Positions 21,920 through 32,978 of a DNA stretch of 64,000 bases are shown here, piece after piece. Position numbers and translations under genes: made by a program. Within the stretch, counting starts at the first letter, position 1. Each line of letters opens with the position of its first letter. Source of the DNA: Merluccius polli (taxonomy: Eukaryota; Chordata; Actinopteri; Gadiformes; Merlucciidae). A model generated the notes under the pieces. That model worked only from the letters and a program-made list of their open reading frames with translations. It did not search any database and was not told the origin of the DNA. Where the stretch lies: assembly GCA_030340625.1 (NCBI GenBank), contig JAOPHQ010006259.1, positions 350,001 through 414,000 of the forward strand, in the 5' to 3' direction.

Positions 21920-22313
21920 CCACAGTGCAGTTGGTGGTGAAGCGGGGCTCAATGGTGGCTGTGGCATCCCGGCTCACCGGACGGTCGTAGCTGGTGGAGA
22001 TCCGGAAGGGTAAGCCGCCGCGGGTCCCCAGCGTGAGGTGCACCACCGCCCAGCTGCCCAGGAGAGAAAGCAGGAACACAGTCAACCCCAGCAACAGACA
22101 CCTGGGCTGGCAGCAGGGGGAGGAGGAGGAGGCCCCCTGTCCTCCACCACCACCACCACCACCACTGCAGGGGGTCTGGACGGAGGGCAGGGGCCCTTCC
22201 TGTGTGGATGCAGTGGTGTCCTCCTCCTCCTCCGAGCCCATTGGGGTTCCCTCCTCCGAGGACTCCTCCATGTGTTTGGGGGGCTCCCCTTCGTCCCTCG
22301 TCTCGTGGTGCAT
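21920..22313 (-). CDS. First coding exon of a probable type II single-pass membrane protein
   Basis: The exon runs from an ATG in good context (ACACCATGC) to a consensus donor (G|GTAAGTG at 21919) and encodes 131 codons plus one base (phase 1). Residues 1-45 are acidic and hydrophilic (SSEEG, SEEEEDTT). Residues 51-58 are a Gly8 run encoded by a trinucleotide repeat. Cysteines 67, 68 and 72 sit at the membrane border and could be lipidated. Residues 72-95 (CLLLGLTVFLLSLLGSWAVV plus HLTL) form one membrane span. The following 36 residues contain an NCT glycosylation sequon. No cleavable signal is seen, so a signal anchor (type II) is likely, but the charge balance is weak evidence. The exon joins in frame to the LDLa exon at 2266-2135. 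The frame stays open upstream to 22463 but has no other ATG. Gene not identified. Confidence 0.72.
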
Positions 22314-22602
22314 GGTGTGACCCTTGTCTTTCCCTGATCCGACCCTCTGGGGTCTGGGGGTCTCTGCAGAGTGTTTGGGGGGGGGGGGCCTGGCGCGCGG
22401 CCCCAGAAAAATTACAAATAAAAAACCCTCAACAAGAGCCCAACAGCTGTCGCGGAGGACCACCTAAGCCTGGTATTGAAAGGCTGTAAATTGACCATGC
22501 AGGTGTTGATCGCCTGTTACACCGGGAGTCAGAGAGAGAGAGAGAAAGAGAGAGAGAGGTGGAGGATAACTGCCGTGTCTTCAAGCTGCCTCCAGCCAGG
22601 GT

Positions 22603-22610
22603 GTATATAG
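22603..22610 (-). promoter_or_regulatory. Possible TATA element upstream of the first coding exon
   Basis: The minus strand reads ACGACTATATACACCC here, about 290 bp upstream of the start codon. A TATA box would put transcription start near 22575. Short AT motifs are common by chance, so support is weak. Confidence 0.2.
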
Positions 22611-22745
22611 TCGTTGGTGTGGTGGAGTTACTGCCCAACAGCAACTGCCTTCCACTTCCCAGACAGCTGCCTTTGTGTAGTCCGACCATGCCCCTAATTT
22701 TATTAGGCAAATTGTGTTGATTTGACATTGGCTCCAGGCCCCCAC

Positions 22746-22746
<1 letters not shown>

Positions 22747-22814
<68 letters not shown>
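22747..22814. repeat. (CT)n microsatellite
   Basis: More than 30 CT dinucleotides about 430-500 bp upstream of the first coding exon. A smaller GA tract lies at 22525-22558. Tracts of this kind near promoters can bind GAGA-type factors, but no function is shown here. Confidence 0.95.
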
Positions 22815-22817
<3 letters not shown>

Positions 22818-23371
22818 AAGGATTGCATTTATTGCAGTTCACTTACAAATTCATATACAACTAAAGTATAGTATCGGATGTACAATAATACTATGTGTAG
22901 TCCTGCACTCTTATTTTCAGATAAGCTTCTTTGAAAGGAACTTTCTGAGAGATTCTGTATATTTGTATTGAGTATATTTCAATGTGAAATGGTGTGTCAT
23001 TCCCTGCCAAATACTGATCCATTGATCCAGCCACCCATCCATCCGTCTATCCACATTGTGTTCATAACTTTTGGATGGCAACAGCTACTGTGCTTCATAG
23101 TTTCTTCATATAAGATCTCTCCATAAAGTAGAGTGTGGACAGTAGATAATGTAGCCTCAGATGTACCCTAATTGTCGCCATGGACACACTGTATGGACTC
23201 TTTTCCTTTTTATAAAGGCTGTACGCAGTGTCATGGTTTTTGTATCAATACGTGTGCTGTGTCAGGCAATGGTTGGTTTGTGTTTGGGTGGAGAGTTAAT
23301 AACTCACCACCTTGTTCTGCTCACACGCTTGATGCAAACATATTCAACATGTAACAGTGGAACATAACCCG
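22815..23371. other. Intergenic sequence, nothing recognised
   Basis: Unique sequence upstream of the minus-strand gene, with CCATCCATCCGTCTATCC-type minor repetition near 23030. Confidence 0.5.
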
Positions 23372-23796
23372 ACAGCAGTGTTTTTTTTTAACCTGTGGTA
23401 CAACTGGTGGTACCTGAGGGTACTGCATGTGGTACGTGGGGTTTTATTCTTGAAATAGACACATTTACAATAATAGAAATAATAATATAGATAATTGAAT
23501 TAAATATATATTAATATTGTTCAGTAAATATAGTATTATGGCTTGCTATTATTTCAAAAATAGTGTTACCTTGTGCATCCCATCATATGTTTTCCATTGA
23601 TTTTTTGTGTTCATTAATAAACACACTGGGAGCATAAGCAGCGTTGCAGTAATAACTGTGTATAAAGGGGGCGCTGGCATTCTTTGCTCAGCCACTGTGT
23701 ATTAACCTATTTTTTACCGTTTGCATGAGGTGGTCTGCGAAAGGTCTTGATAACAATTTAGCAGTCCACCTAAAGTCAAAGGTTGGGAACCACTCT
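23372..23796. mobile_element. Decayed hAT-like MITE
   Basis: The left end CAGTGTTTTTTTTTAACCTG and the right end AAAGGTTGGGAACCACTC fit the frequent hAT terminal pattern CAGTG.TT..CAACCTTT / AAAGGTTGGGAACCACTG. The ends are diverged and the flanks show no clear target duplication. The interior is AT-rich and non-coding. Confidence 0.5.
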
Positions 23797-23964
23797 ATGT
23801 GTTTCCTTTATAGCAATGTGTTTGTTGTTCACTTACTAATTAGTCACCCTGATGAAGGACTGTGTGCTGCAACGCAGTGCATATTTTTAACTTTTGCTAT
23901 GCATCAGCCAAACCAATAAAGGCTTTTTACATTTTTCTACAAGAATGCCTTTGTCGCTTTCTTT

Positions 23965-24133
23965 TTTTGCATCATTTGTAACAGTGTTTATCAATGCTTA
24001 ACTTAGTGTTTATTAATAGCTTTGTAATGATTTAATAATGTATTGTTGATGTTTTACAAAGGATGACTTAACTATTAACTAATACGTTGTAAATGCTTCA
24101 AAGTGCTTAGTTATTATGAAGTGTTTCCGAAAC
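23965..24133. mobile_element. Fragment resembling the TTGGTAACACTT-type inverted-repeat elements
   Basis: It consists of degenerate TTTATTAATAG / TTAACTATTAACTAATACG phrases and ends with TTATTATGAAGTGTTTCC, close to the common fish terminal motif TTATTATAAAGTGTTACC. No matching left end was found, so it is probably truncated. Confidence 0.4.
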
Positions 24134-25785
24134 GCTAACTAACAATGAAAATATGCCAAACACTCACCCAACCCGCGACTCTTTAAATGAACATTTCTGG
24201 AAATCTAGATTATATGCAGTGTCGGTGCTGCATTGCTTTTCAAGTGGCCTAGCGCAGTCATTGGATTTTTCCTACTTGTGCATTGAAAGCGCATCTTTCT
24301 ACCAAACCAGATATAGTATTTTGTGTAAAATAACCACTCTATAATACCACAATATAATAATGTGATATTTAATTACAGAGTTGGTGTGGTTATATGGACC
24401 GCTCGCAACTGCTTAAAACTAAAGAGGCACATAGATCTATTTTAAAGATAAGGTTTTCACATGCATATGCATTTGGAGAAGACACCAAAACGTTTGAAAT
24501 TTAATTCTGAGATAAGACATGAGAGAGCAGCTTTTAAGCATTTTTTTAAAATTTGGTTTAATCTCAGAATAGCTCTTGCACGACTTTGAAATGCAACATA
24601 AAAGGTCAGAGCTGAAATAACCACATTTTCTCAGACACCTCTATCGCGATCGTGCATCGGATTTACCATGTCTCTCCATACGTTACCCCCCTACATACAC
24701 CACCCCCACCCCACACGTCTCCTCAACCTCTTCACCTCCAGCTCTCCCCTGTGCCCCCCCCCCCCCCCCCCACAGCCATGTGGCCAGGGCGTGGGAGGAA
24801 GGTGCTGAAGCAGATGGCAGGTGATACGAATGCAGCTAGATGGGAGGCGGGTGCAAGGGGCTCCTTTACAGCGTGGGACGCATTCCTTGCTATATCCCAT
24901 AATAAAAAGGAAATTAAGACCCAGATAAGGGCCTGCCACACTGTCTCCTCAATAACCTTGAAATTATTTTACTAGGCTTGGTGGTGAGCGCCAAACGCGT
25001 TACAAAAACAGCTGGCGGCTGCCACGGCTAAGCGGCCAATTGAGAAAAGACACTTTTGTGTGGACTGAGTTATCAGTGAGATCCTGCGCTGGCCTGTACT
25101 GTAATTCTATAGCATTATCTTTGATCTCTTGTATGTGGCTGCTGCTGTGAAGGATGGTGACAAACTGCATACGTCTGTGTAAGTATGCCATCTACGGACG
25201 AGGGGAAATCAGAAAATGTGTCTAGATAATCTGCTCATGAAGGCCTGTGATCTTCTTTTGGTCCATCTATCCAGCTATGGATCCTCAGAGCTCTAACTGA
25301 ATAGCCTCGTTCATCAGGGAACTTGTACTTTTAAAGTGCTAACTGCTAACCATTTTAATGCGAGCAAAGTTGACTATTAGTATGCTGTGTGACTTTTCAA
25401 ATGTTGCTCTTTGAAAGGCAGAGTCTGACCTGTAACCTATGGAGCCACAAGGGGCCCCATCACTAAAACATCACAGCCTATTGAACAGTGTACCATGCAG
25501 TGGCTCATATGTGTATGTGTGTGTATATAGCATGAATACAATAGCTACCTCAACACGTACGATTGTTCCCATAATAGCATTCGGTATGCTTCTATGGGTT
25601 GATTTGAAAAGCCGTGTTCCTGAGACAGAGAGAGACCCTTACGTGTGATGGGGTTCACTCATCATAGCAAAGCAAAACTAGACACATTGAATAAAAAAAG
25701 GATGGGATAAACAATCCTTGCTTGTAATTGATCATGCTGATTTCTTGATGTTATTCATTTCTTCCTCTATACCAGATCTATTTTA
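24134..25785. other. Intergenic sequence, nothing recognised
   Basis: It contains a C-tract at about 24752-24771. The block 24780-25030 is complex and repeat-free and includes ACCCAGATAAGGGCC; it may be conserved non-coding DNA, but this is a guess. No exon is supported. Confidence 0.45.
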
Positions 25786-25787
25786 CG

Positions 25788-25817
25788 GTGTGTGTATGTG
25801 CGAGCGTGTGTGCATTC

Positions 25818-25854
<37 letters not shown>

Positions 25855-25950
25855 GTGTGTGTGTGTCTGTGTGTGTGTGTGCATGTGTATGTATGTGTGT
25901 ATGCCTGTGTGAGTGGGTGCATTCCATGTGTGTGTGTGTGGGTGTGTGCG
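25788..25950. repeat. (TG)n compound microsatellite
   Basis: About 160 bp of TG with TATG and CATTCCATG interruptions. The phrase GCATTCCATGTGTGTGTG occurs twice (25811 and 25919), so part of it is a local duplication. It generates Cys/Val and His/Thr spurious frames. Confidence 0.93.
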
Positions 25951-26427
25951 GGCGTGTGCACGAGGCTGGCCGTTTGTCTTGGTTTGTGCCCGTGAGCATG
26001 TGTGAGGATGTAGGAGGTGAGCAAGTCCTAACCACATCAAGGCTTATTTGTTTTCTGAGATCTGGTTTGCATTAGCCGAGGGTGTCATCCATCAGAAGCT
26101 GAAGAACCGCTGCCTTATCAGAGCACCAGCCATTTGTTATGGACTGATGAGAGATCTCATTGATTCAGTCCAGAATAACAGAGAACAGAGCAGCCGGGTA
26201 GACGTTTGTTGTCAGATGGGTAGTCGTGTGTGTGTGTGTTTGAGTGTGTGCATGCCGCCTCGGCATGCATTAAAGAGAACATAATTACAAATAGGAATTA
26301 CTACTATGATCTGAAACGCAGCCTAAGATACATTAGTTACACCTTCCCCTGGTTCTGGACTGTCAGAAGACCCCTTGTAGCGGAGCTATGAGGGGTACAA
26401 AATGACTACAAAATGGGACACCCCTTA
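25951..26427. other. Intergenic sequence, nothing recognised
   Basis: A short GT run lies at 26227-26240. The TTA at 26425-26427 is the left target duplication of the Harbinger element that follows. Confidence 0.5.
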
Positions 26428-27095
26428 TGGCCCGTGCCCACTGCATCCGTCCGTTGACGGATCCCATTGACTTTGAATGGGGCGGAGCCGCAATGCATTG
26501 GGGCTCCGTCCGTTCCTTCGGCTCCGTCGCTTGCGTTGAGAAGTTGAGAAAATTTTAACTTTTCAGGCCGTGACGGATCCGTCAGCCAATCAGATCACAT
26601 TATGCAAATATATGTCCGGTGACGCTACTTGGACTCTGCCCAATGAAATCACCTTTGTGGTACAACCCGGGAAAACACATACGTATGTCAAAAAAGGTGG
26701 CCGGCAGCGGGGGATTTAATAATGGAGGACAAACTAATAATCGCTGTGGGTAATCGCCCTATTCGACCAGTCGACCAGTCTTTATACACATACAGGGACA
26801 CCAATCGCAGGGACCTGGCGTGGCGAGAGTTGTCACTGGAGGTGGGGGAACCAGGTAACATAATGTTTCGGATTATTTTCGATTTATGTATATCGGAATA
26901 TATTGCAACGATGGGATCCATCTTACAATACAAAAGAGCAATAACAAAATGCAGGAAGAACATGGCTTTGTTTTTGTAAGAAGCGATTTGATTGGCTGCT
27001 GGCTGTGTCTGGCTCCGTCGGCAAATTCCACTCCCCCATCCGTCAGACACGCCTTCCGTTGTCCGTTGACGAACAGATGCAGTGGGCAAGGGGTG
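26428..27095 (+). mobile_element. PIF/Harbinger-type non-autonomous element, copy 1
   Basis: The 668-bp element has TIRs TGGCCCGTGCCCACTGCATC at the left and GATGCAGTGGGCAAGGGGTG at the right, flanked by TTA on both sides (26425-26427, 27096-27098), the expected 3-bp Harbinger duplication. It contains a remnant first exon (26722-26854) of the MADF/Myb-like accessory protein. No nuclease gene remains. A second copy lies inverted at 40571-41243. Confidence 0.9.
26722..26854 (+). pseudogene. Remnant first exon of the Harbinger MADF/Myb-like protein
   Basis: It reads MEDKLIIAVGNRPI and then YTYRDTNRRDLAWRELS followed by LEVGEPG, ending at a GT donor (CCAG|GTAACA). The MADF-family pattern (..LI..V...P.LYD...Y.YRD...R..AW..V....) is clear. 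A local change between PI and SLYTYRD replaces the expected LYD segment, so this copy is altered. The downstream exons are deleted. Confidence 0.75.
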
Positions 27096-27114
27096 TTAAA
27101 CCGTACCCCGTATA

Positions 27115-27719
27115 CAGGGTTCTAAATTAACTTTTTTGATTACCAGCCAATTTGGCTGGTAACTTTCTAAAGTTACCAGCCAATCAGAATTTCCACTAGC
27201 CAAATTTTTTTCTTTTGTATCCGCACTTCCAGACCGTCACCGGGGCTTCAGAGTAATGTGTCCGAGGAGAGCCCTCTCTCGGACACACACGCCTCCTTCC
27301 TCTTCTCGCCCCCAGTCTGTCCAACCAGCCCCCGCCGCATTTAGTTTACGTTTAGGCTAACGTTACTTTTTAATTTACTTTAGCTCCCTTCTTTTGGTAG
27401 TTTCTGCTTCGTTCATTCATTCTTTTTCTTTTTCTTCTTCTTCTTTGTGTTTTCTGTTTCCATGGTTACTCGCGCTGGTTGGTTGCACTGCCTGCGCGCA
27501 GCCAATGGGCGTCTTATACGTCATCACGTAGCATCACGACAGTGTTCATGGGAAATGTAGTCAGTACTGTCCAGGGAGCGAAAACAGTAGAGCGGCTCTG
27601 ACTGACATGATTGCCTCATGCATCACCGGCCAAACTGGCTACTAAGATTTTATTAACACCCGCCAAAATGATTTTTAACCCGCATTTGGCGGGTTGGCGG
27701 GTGTTAATTTAGAACCCTG
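27115..27719. mobile_element. hAT-type non-autonomous element with exact 8-bp target duplication
   Basis: The 605-bp element begins CAGGGTTCTAAATTAAC and ends GTTAATTTAGAACCCTG, perfect 17-bp inverted termini. CCCGTATA flanks both sides (27107-27114 and 27720-27727). Subterminal parts are AT-rich with GGCTGGTAA / TTGGCGGGT motifs and the interior is GC-richer. No transposase frame remains. It begins 19 bp from the right end of Harbinger copy 1. Confidence 0.92.
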
Positions 27720-27727
27720 CCCGTATA

Positions 27728-29341
27728 TATTGTTGGTAGTCACGATAGATTATGGATGAATGTTTCTCATGAGGTTACAATTGATAATTGTCAGGACTAA
27801 ATAGCGATTTTTGCTCAGAATATACTTTAATATTTTTATAGTGTGTCTATTATTAGATATTCCAATTGGATTTTTTGTAAAACAAGGTGTAGTTCATAAA
27901 ATACTAATGAAATTAGCTACTTATAATAAAAGTCAACAAAATTGGTGGCCATCTTGTATTTGATTGGGCATTTTTTTGCATTGTATTTCTGGATACTTCT
28001 CTGTTTTAAGTCAGGATGAGATAATGATTAATTTAGAGGGTCAGCTGGAAGGCCAAACTACTTGTGATTCCAAGAAATGGGAGGTAGTACTAGTAGCCGA
28101 AGAGTGTGATTAATGCGGTGTGGAAAATGGATGAAAAATGAATGAAGATACACATCATAATACAAGTCAACAAAACATTTTATTTGTTGCCGTTCCTTCC
28201 AATCCAATGAAAATTGGGTCTAAAACAAAGAATAACAAAAAAGGTTTTGACAGTAATAGAAATTGTAACTTTTCTGTCGCCTGCTTAGCATTTGCACTTA
28301 TTCCTGTTATTTCACCATTGTGCTTAATGCTTGTCGTTCGACCTTTCTTAGCATTAGTGAATTTGTGTAGAAATTAAATGCTGCCTTTTCACCCTCACAA
28401 AGGATCTCCTACAGGATATGTGAAGAACACGCATGTGTGTGTCATTTGGAGTACTCTACATGCGAGCCTTGGGCGCAAAATGGTTTTCAATAACGCTGCG
28501 CGACCAGGTGTCCTTGCTCAAAAGAGTCACATTAAAAGCTCAATTGGAGGGTAGGACATCCCAATGAAATATTACTTAGCCTAGTAGAAACCCTAGCGAA
28601 AAACATCCACACATCCTTTGATCAGGAGGTGTGCGTGGTTTCACATCACGCTGAGGGGATTTTATCAGGGCCTGAAAGATTAAATGTAAGATTAAATTAA
28701 CCACAAATGAAGGAAGTGCGCACAGCAAATGGTGACAAGTAGAATGAGAGTTGGGCATGGGGTGAGGGGGTTGTTGCCGACTGTTGGTGGGTGAATGTAA
28801 TCTTAGAGATTGCAAGATCTGGGACTCCTACTTAAGCCACATTGATTTTGACTGTCAAATAGCATGGTGCACAACAGGCGCAGGGGCGACTATCAAGAAG
28901 GATGGTAGATACGATCAAAGCACCTGACAGAGCCTGGATGGATAACAGCCACTTCCCCAAAGTTTAATGGGATGCATTTGAATGCCATCTGTTGGGAGTG
29001 GAATCTATTTTGCTGGTGTTGGACTAAAATGATTGAGGAGAATAAGCAAAGGATAGGGTCAGCCCAGGATAGAGATGCATGATATCACTCCGGGGACACC
29101 TATTGCTGTTTCCAAAGTGTGTTTGAAAATAGTGTTTTTCTTTATTTTTCGCTGGCACAACTTGAGTGTTTTTACAAAGTGATGTTAAAAGGAGGATTTA
29201 CTATCCAAATGATTCTTCTTATGATTTACTTAACCTTTCTCCACATCTGCACTGTACCAATTCATTAGAATTACACCTCAAAGACAATGATGTGACTTAA
29301 AATTCCTGATTGATGATGTGGACGCAGTGTAAAAGAGTGCG
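27728..29341. other. Intergenic sequence, nothing recognised
   Basis: AT-rich to 28400, then more complex. No recognisable exon, SINE or LINE. The open frame at 28138-28377 has no domain. Confidence 0.45.
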
Positions 29342-29395
29342 CACACCCCCCCCCCCACACACACACATACAAACACACACACACACACACACACT
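29342..29395. repeat. C-tract and (CA)n microsatellite
   Basis: A run of cytosines followed by CA repeats with ATA interruptions. Confidence 0.9.
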
Positions 29396-29569
29396 AATGG
29401 GATATAATTGAGGCCCAGAATAAGCAGCACTATTTTCAAATGTGCCACATTCAAGTACAGTGAGTTTCTTAGTAATATTGTGCAAAAAAATATATTTTGC
29501 ATTTATAAAGATTGCTGCTCTAAGCAATTTCATTGTGTACTTTTGGTGTGTAAACACCATCAAACAAAA

Positions 29570-29675
29570 CAAACACACATACGCATGCACACACACACGC
29601 TCAAGCACGCACACACACATACATGATAAGCTTGTGCACGCGCACAAACACACGCACATGCACACACACTCACAC
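29570..29675. repeat. Degenerate (CA)n region
   Basis: CA-rich sequence with CATG, CACG and CTCA interruptions, giving spurious His/Thr frames on the plus strand and Cys/Val frames on the minus strand. Confidence 0.8.
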
Positions 29676-31454
29676 CAGAAAAACAACACACAAAGCGACA
29701 CACATTTCACTGCCATGCAGCATAAAATGAGAGTATAAAATCTATAGACACAGTAGGGGCAAAAGTACTGAAAAAGCCCACATCGTCTATAAAAAGGGTC
29801 TCAACTATGACAAAATGTCAAGTTGTAAGCCATCATTCTGGCCTTTTCTCTCTGGGATACAAATCGTCAGCAGGCAGTCTGTCACGGTCCTCACATTTTT
29901 ATACCTCTTTTGATGTGATTTGAGGGCTCTGTGAGTTACACTGTGTAAGGGGATATTTCATGTTCATATATATTGTCAGACACAAGGTCAGACAGACAGA
30001 ATACACTTCAAACATGTTGCAGAATTCTCAAATTATTTCTAAAAATAATAAAAAATGAAATGAATGCGTTCTTCTCTTGTGTCACAGTAAATAATACAGA
30101 GTCATGAGTTTGAATTCAATTGTCCCCCCCCCCCACACCTAAAAACTACTGGTTTCATGGTCCAGTCACAAAAGTGATGTGATGTGTATGTTTTTCATCA
30201 ACTTTAATATTTAAACAAATAAACCAAAACAATAATAATAAAGTTTCCGAAGGTCAAAGTCAATAAAAGTCCATAAGAGTCTATATAGAGGTGCCTGTGA
30301 AAGATAGATGGGATGCTAATTGAGAAGTCATAAAAAGAGATTAGGACAGCAAATAGTCAAAAGGCTATGGCCAGGCGAATGACAAAAGATCACATTAGCA
30401 AGAGAGGGAGATGAGTGTGACGTCAGCCCATAGCCTCGATTTCCTGGGCTTCCTCCTCCAGTCATGTGGACGTACTAATGTGCTAATGTGCTAATGTGTT
30501 CTTAGGCTAATGGTTTCAAGAACTTTGAATGAGATCCTTGGCATCAACTGTTGTTTCTATTTTTGTAAATACATTGCAGGGTCAACACTCTTCTGCTAGT
30601 CAGTGTAGATATAATACAAGGAAAAAAACAAATGGAAAAAACAAATGAGGAAACAGGAGTCAAAGTATCTAAGAAGCCTTAAAGGAGGCTGTCAAATTAA
30701 ACATGAGGGTGTTTCTGTCAACGATCCATCAGCAATAGTACATAATGAACTACTAGTTCTTTGAGTCCAATGACATTTTTGGTTGAAGATAATACCATAC
30801 AATAATACCTTTCAGTAATGTTTAATTACAAATTTAAAAAAAGATAAAAAATTGCTGGCTGTCGTCATTGTGAAACAATTCCTAGTTTGAATCGCTTGCT
30901 TTGTGAGTACAGCCCATAGGTCCTATCCAGTGCAATGTTAACCTCGATCTATACGACTTCTACAATACTCTACAATCCCGTGGCACAGTATTCATCTTTT
31001 CTTCTTGGCACAATGCGGACCGCGTGGGATTGGGTTAGCCTCGTGGCTTGGAGGGTCCGCCAGACGAGCACACAGTTGTTGCCATCTGGACGTCTTCCAA
31101 AGCCGGGAATAAAAGCACAACGTGTACCAGACCCACGTCTACTCTCAATGCAACGTGATTTTATTCCCCAGGTCTGCAACAGCTGACCCCATGAATAAAT
31201 CAATTTATTTCTTCTTTTTTTACAGGTGATGAAGCTACACACTTTCAAGTACTGTCTACTCCCTGGTTTCTTGTGCTTTGCTGTTGCCCAAATGCTGCTA
31301 TAGAGTAGGCTAGTAGGCTACCGCAGAAGATCTATACAGTTGGACCAACAAATACAATAAAACACCACGGCTCAACGGACTAGGAACAAAGACAATAAAA
31401 CACCACGGCTAGAGGGACTAGGAAACCATGGGACCAAAACTGCTATTGACCATT
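29676..31454. other. Intergenic sequence, nothing recognised
   Basis: Low coding potential. A GTGCTAAT step is repeated in tandem at about 30470-30500. A GC-richer block at 30930-31190 has overlapping open frames on both strands (83 and 92 codons), but neither shows a domain. A phrase CAATAAAACACCACGGCT occurs twice about 40 bp apart near 31356 and 31395. Confidence 0.45.
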
Positions 31455-31786
31455 TTGTTATGTAGCGGAGACTTTTATCCAAAGCCACTTTTAGTGAATT
31501 AAGGAGCAGGTAGTGCGGTAAAGGTCCCTTATATGCCTAATGACTGACGACTCAGAGCCACAAGCAAACTACAACTACTTTACTGGGACATTGATATTAT
31601 GGGCACTGGCAGTTTGATGTTAAGATTAAAATGATAGCGAGGTGCAACAATTTTCAGGACCTAGAAATGGGGTCACAGACCAAAGTGAGTTGGCAACCAC
31701 TGTGGTAGGGATTTGGCATCTTGCTCAAGGATGCCGACTGTAGGCTGTGGACATGTAGGATCGAACCCAGTACCTTTCTGGCCCTA
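31455..31786 (-). mobile_element. tRNA-derived SINE, minus strand, with extended middle
   Basis: On the minus strand the head has box B-like GGGTTCGATCC (31768-31758) and then CATCCTTGAGCAAGATGCCA. The tail, about 280 bp further on, reads AAGTGGCTTTGGATAAAAGT (about 31494-31475). Both match the SINE family seen at 13561-13732. The middle is longer than usual, so another short insertion (possibly about 31500-31690) separates head and tail. Confidence 0.65.
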
Positions 31787-32613
31787 TTCATTCATGCAGT
31801 GTTTTTTTCTTACAGTGAGTTTTGAGAGATATCGGAGTTGACAGGGAGTGACCGTTCAGTGTCAGTTCAGCAGTTTCTGTGTGGTGGAGGTGTCCCACCC
31901 GTGGCTATAGCTACAGCAATCAGCTTGCTTCTATGGCACAGTTACAACTGTAATAGCGTTGTTACTGTATGTAGCACATCTGGGACTTCAACTTTAAAAA
32001 AACAGTGCATTTTATCTACAGCAGGAGGAGCAGCAACAGCTGTTAAAAATGTGTGTATTTTTTAAATGGTGCTGAAATGTGCCAAATGCTGCATGCACAT
32101 TCATTTGGAGAGAAACAAAAATATGTTTTTGCTGACATTTTGCAAGCGGGTGCAGATTTTTCTGGTTTTAATGTCTGCCTATTATCTTCAGTGGTCCGAG
32201 AAGTCTCTGTCAGGGTTTACATAAAGCCGAGCCGGAGCACATAAACATGGTTGCCCTGTGAACAAGTCATCGATTACCAGCAGCAACATCCCCCCCACAG
32301 CAGGCACCCCATCGGACCTGTTGTCAGCCATCTCATAATTATCTCTGTTTTTGTGCCACTTTGTGCCAATTCATTAGCTGACCAATAATGGATGTTGTTA
32401 CTGGGTCTGGAAATGAGATTTGCTAATAAGATATTAATGGCGATGTGTCAAAATGCAGTACAGCTGGAGTTTGTTTTGTGCTGTAAATGACTCTTTATTT
32501 ACATGTTGTGTTGTGTTGACACATAGCAGATACAACCACTGTTGTGTTAAAGTGGACGCTGCTGTTATTCCGGGCAGCTAAGAGAAGAGCAACCGCTGTA
32601 GGTCCTCAATGTT
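31787..32613. other. Intergenic sequence, part of it complex and repeat-free
   Basis: The portion 32240-32480 contains CATCTCATAATTATCTCTGT, CAATTCATTAGCTGAC and GATATTAATGGCGATG and has the texture of fish conserved non-coding elements. That is an impression only. No exon is seen. Confidence 0.4.
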
Positions 32614-32649
32614 ACAACTACAACAACAACAACAACAACAACAACAACT
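32614..32649. repeat. (CAA)n microsatellite
   Basis: About ten CAA/ACA triplets. Confidence 0.93.
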
Positions 32650-32863
32650 GGAAGACAGGTAGCTCTTACAAGAGGAGACTTCAAAATGTAACTAGAAGAA
32701 AAGGAGAGGTCGGTGACAACAGCTCTCGCTGCCATTTCCAGCTCCCCAAATGCATGACTTTGTTCTGTTTTTCTTCTCCCTCACCACCATTCACTCTTAC
32801 TTCTGACATTTCTCTCCATTATCGGCCCGCTCTGTCTGTTTATTGTTTCATTTACTCTTTGTC

Positions 32864-32879
32864 ATGCTCTCTCTCTGTC

Positions 32880-32923
<44 letters not shown>

Positions 32924-32952
32924 GCTCCCTCGCGCTCTCTCTCTCTCTCCCC
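32864..32952. repeat. (CTGT)n / (CT)n microsatellite
   Basis: A central (CTGT)8 block lies between CT-rich arms and is followed by C-tracts at 32951-32978. Confidence 0.93.
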
Positions 32953-32978
32953 CCATGAGTGTAACCCCCCCCCCACCA

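Noticed and set aside
22314..22463. In-frame extension upstream of the first coding exon with a hydrophobic stretch that could pass for a signal peptide
   Set aside because: The extension begins with GTG and contains no ATG. The first ATG in frame is at 22313 and has a good context.
30935..31248. Overlapping frames on both strands in a GC-richer block
   Set aside because: Neither frame shows motifs or splice borders; kept as unassigned sequence.
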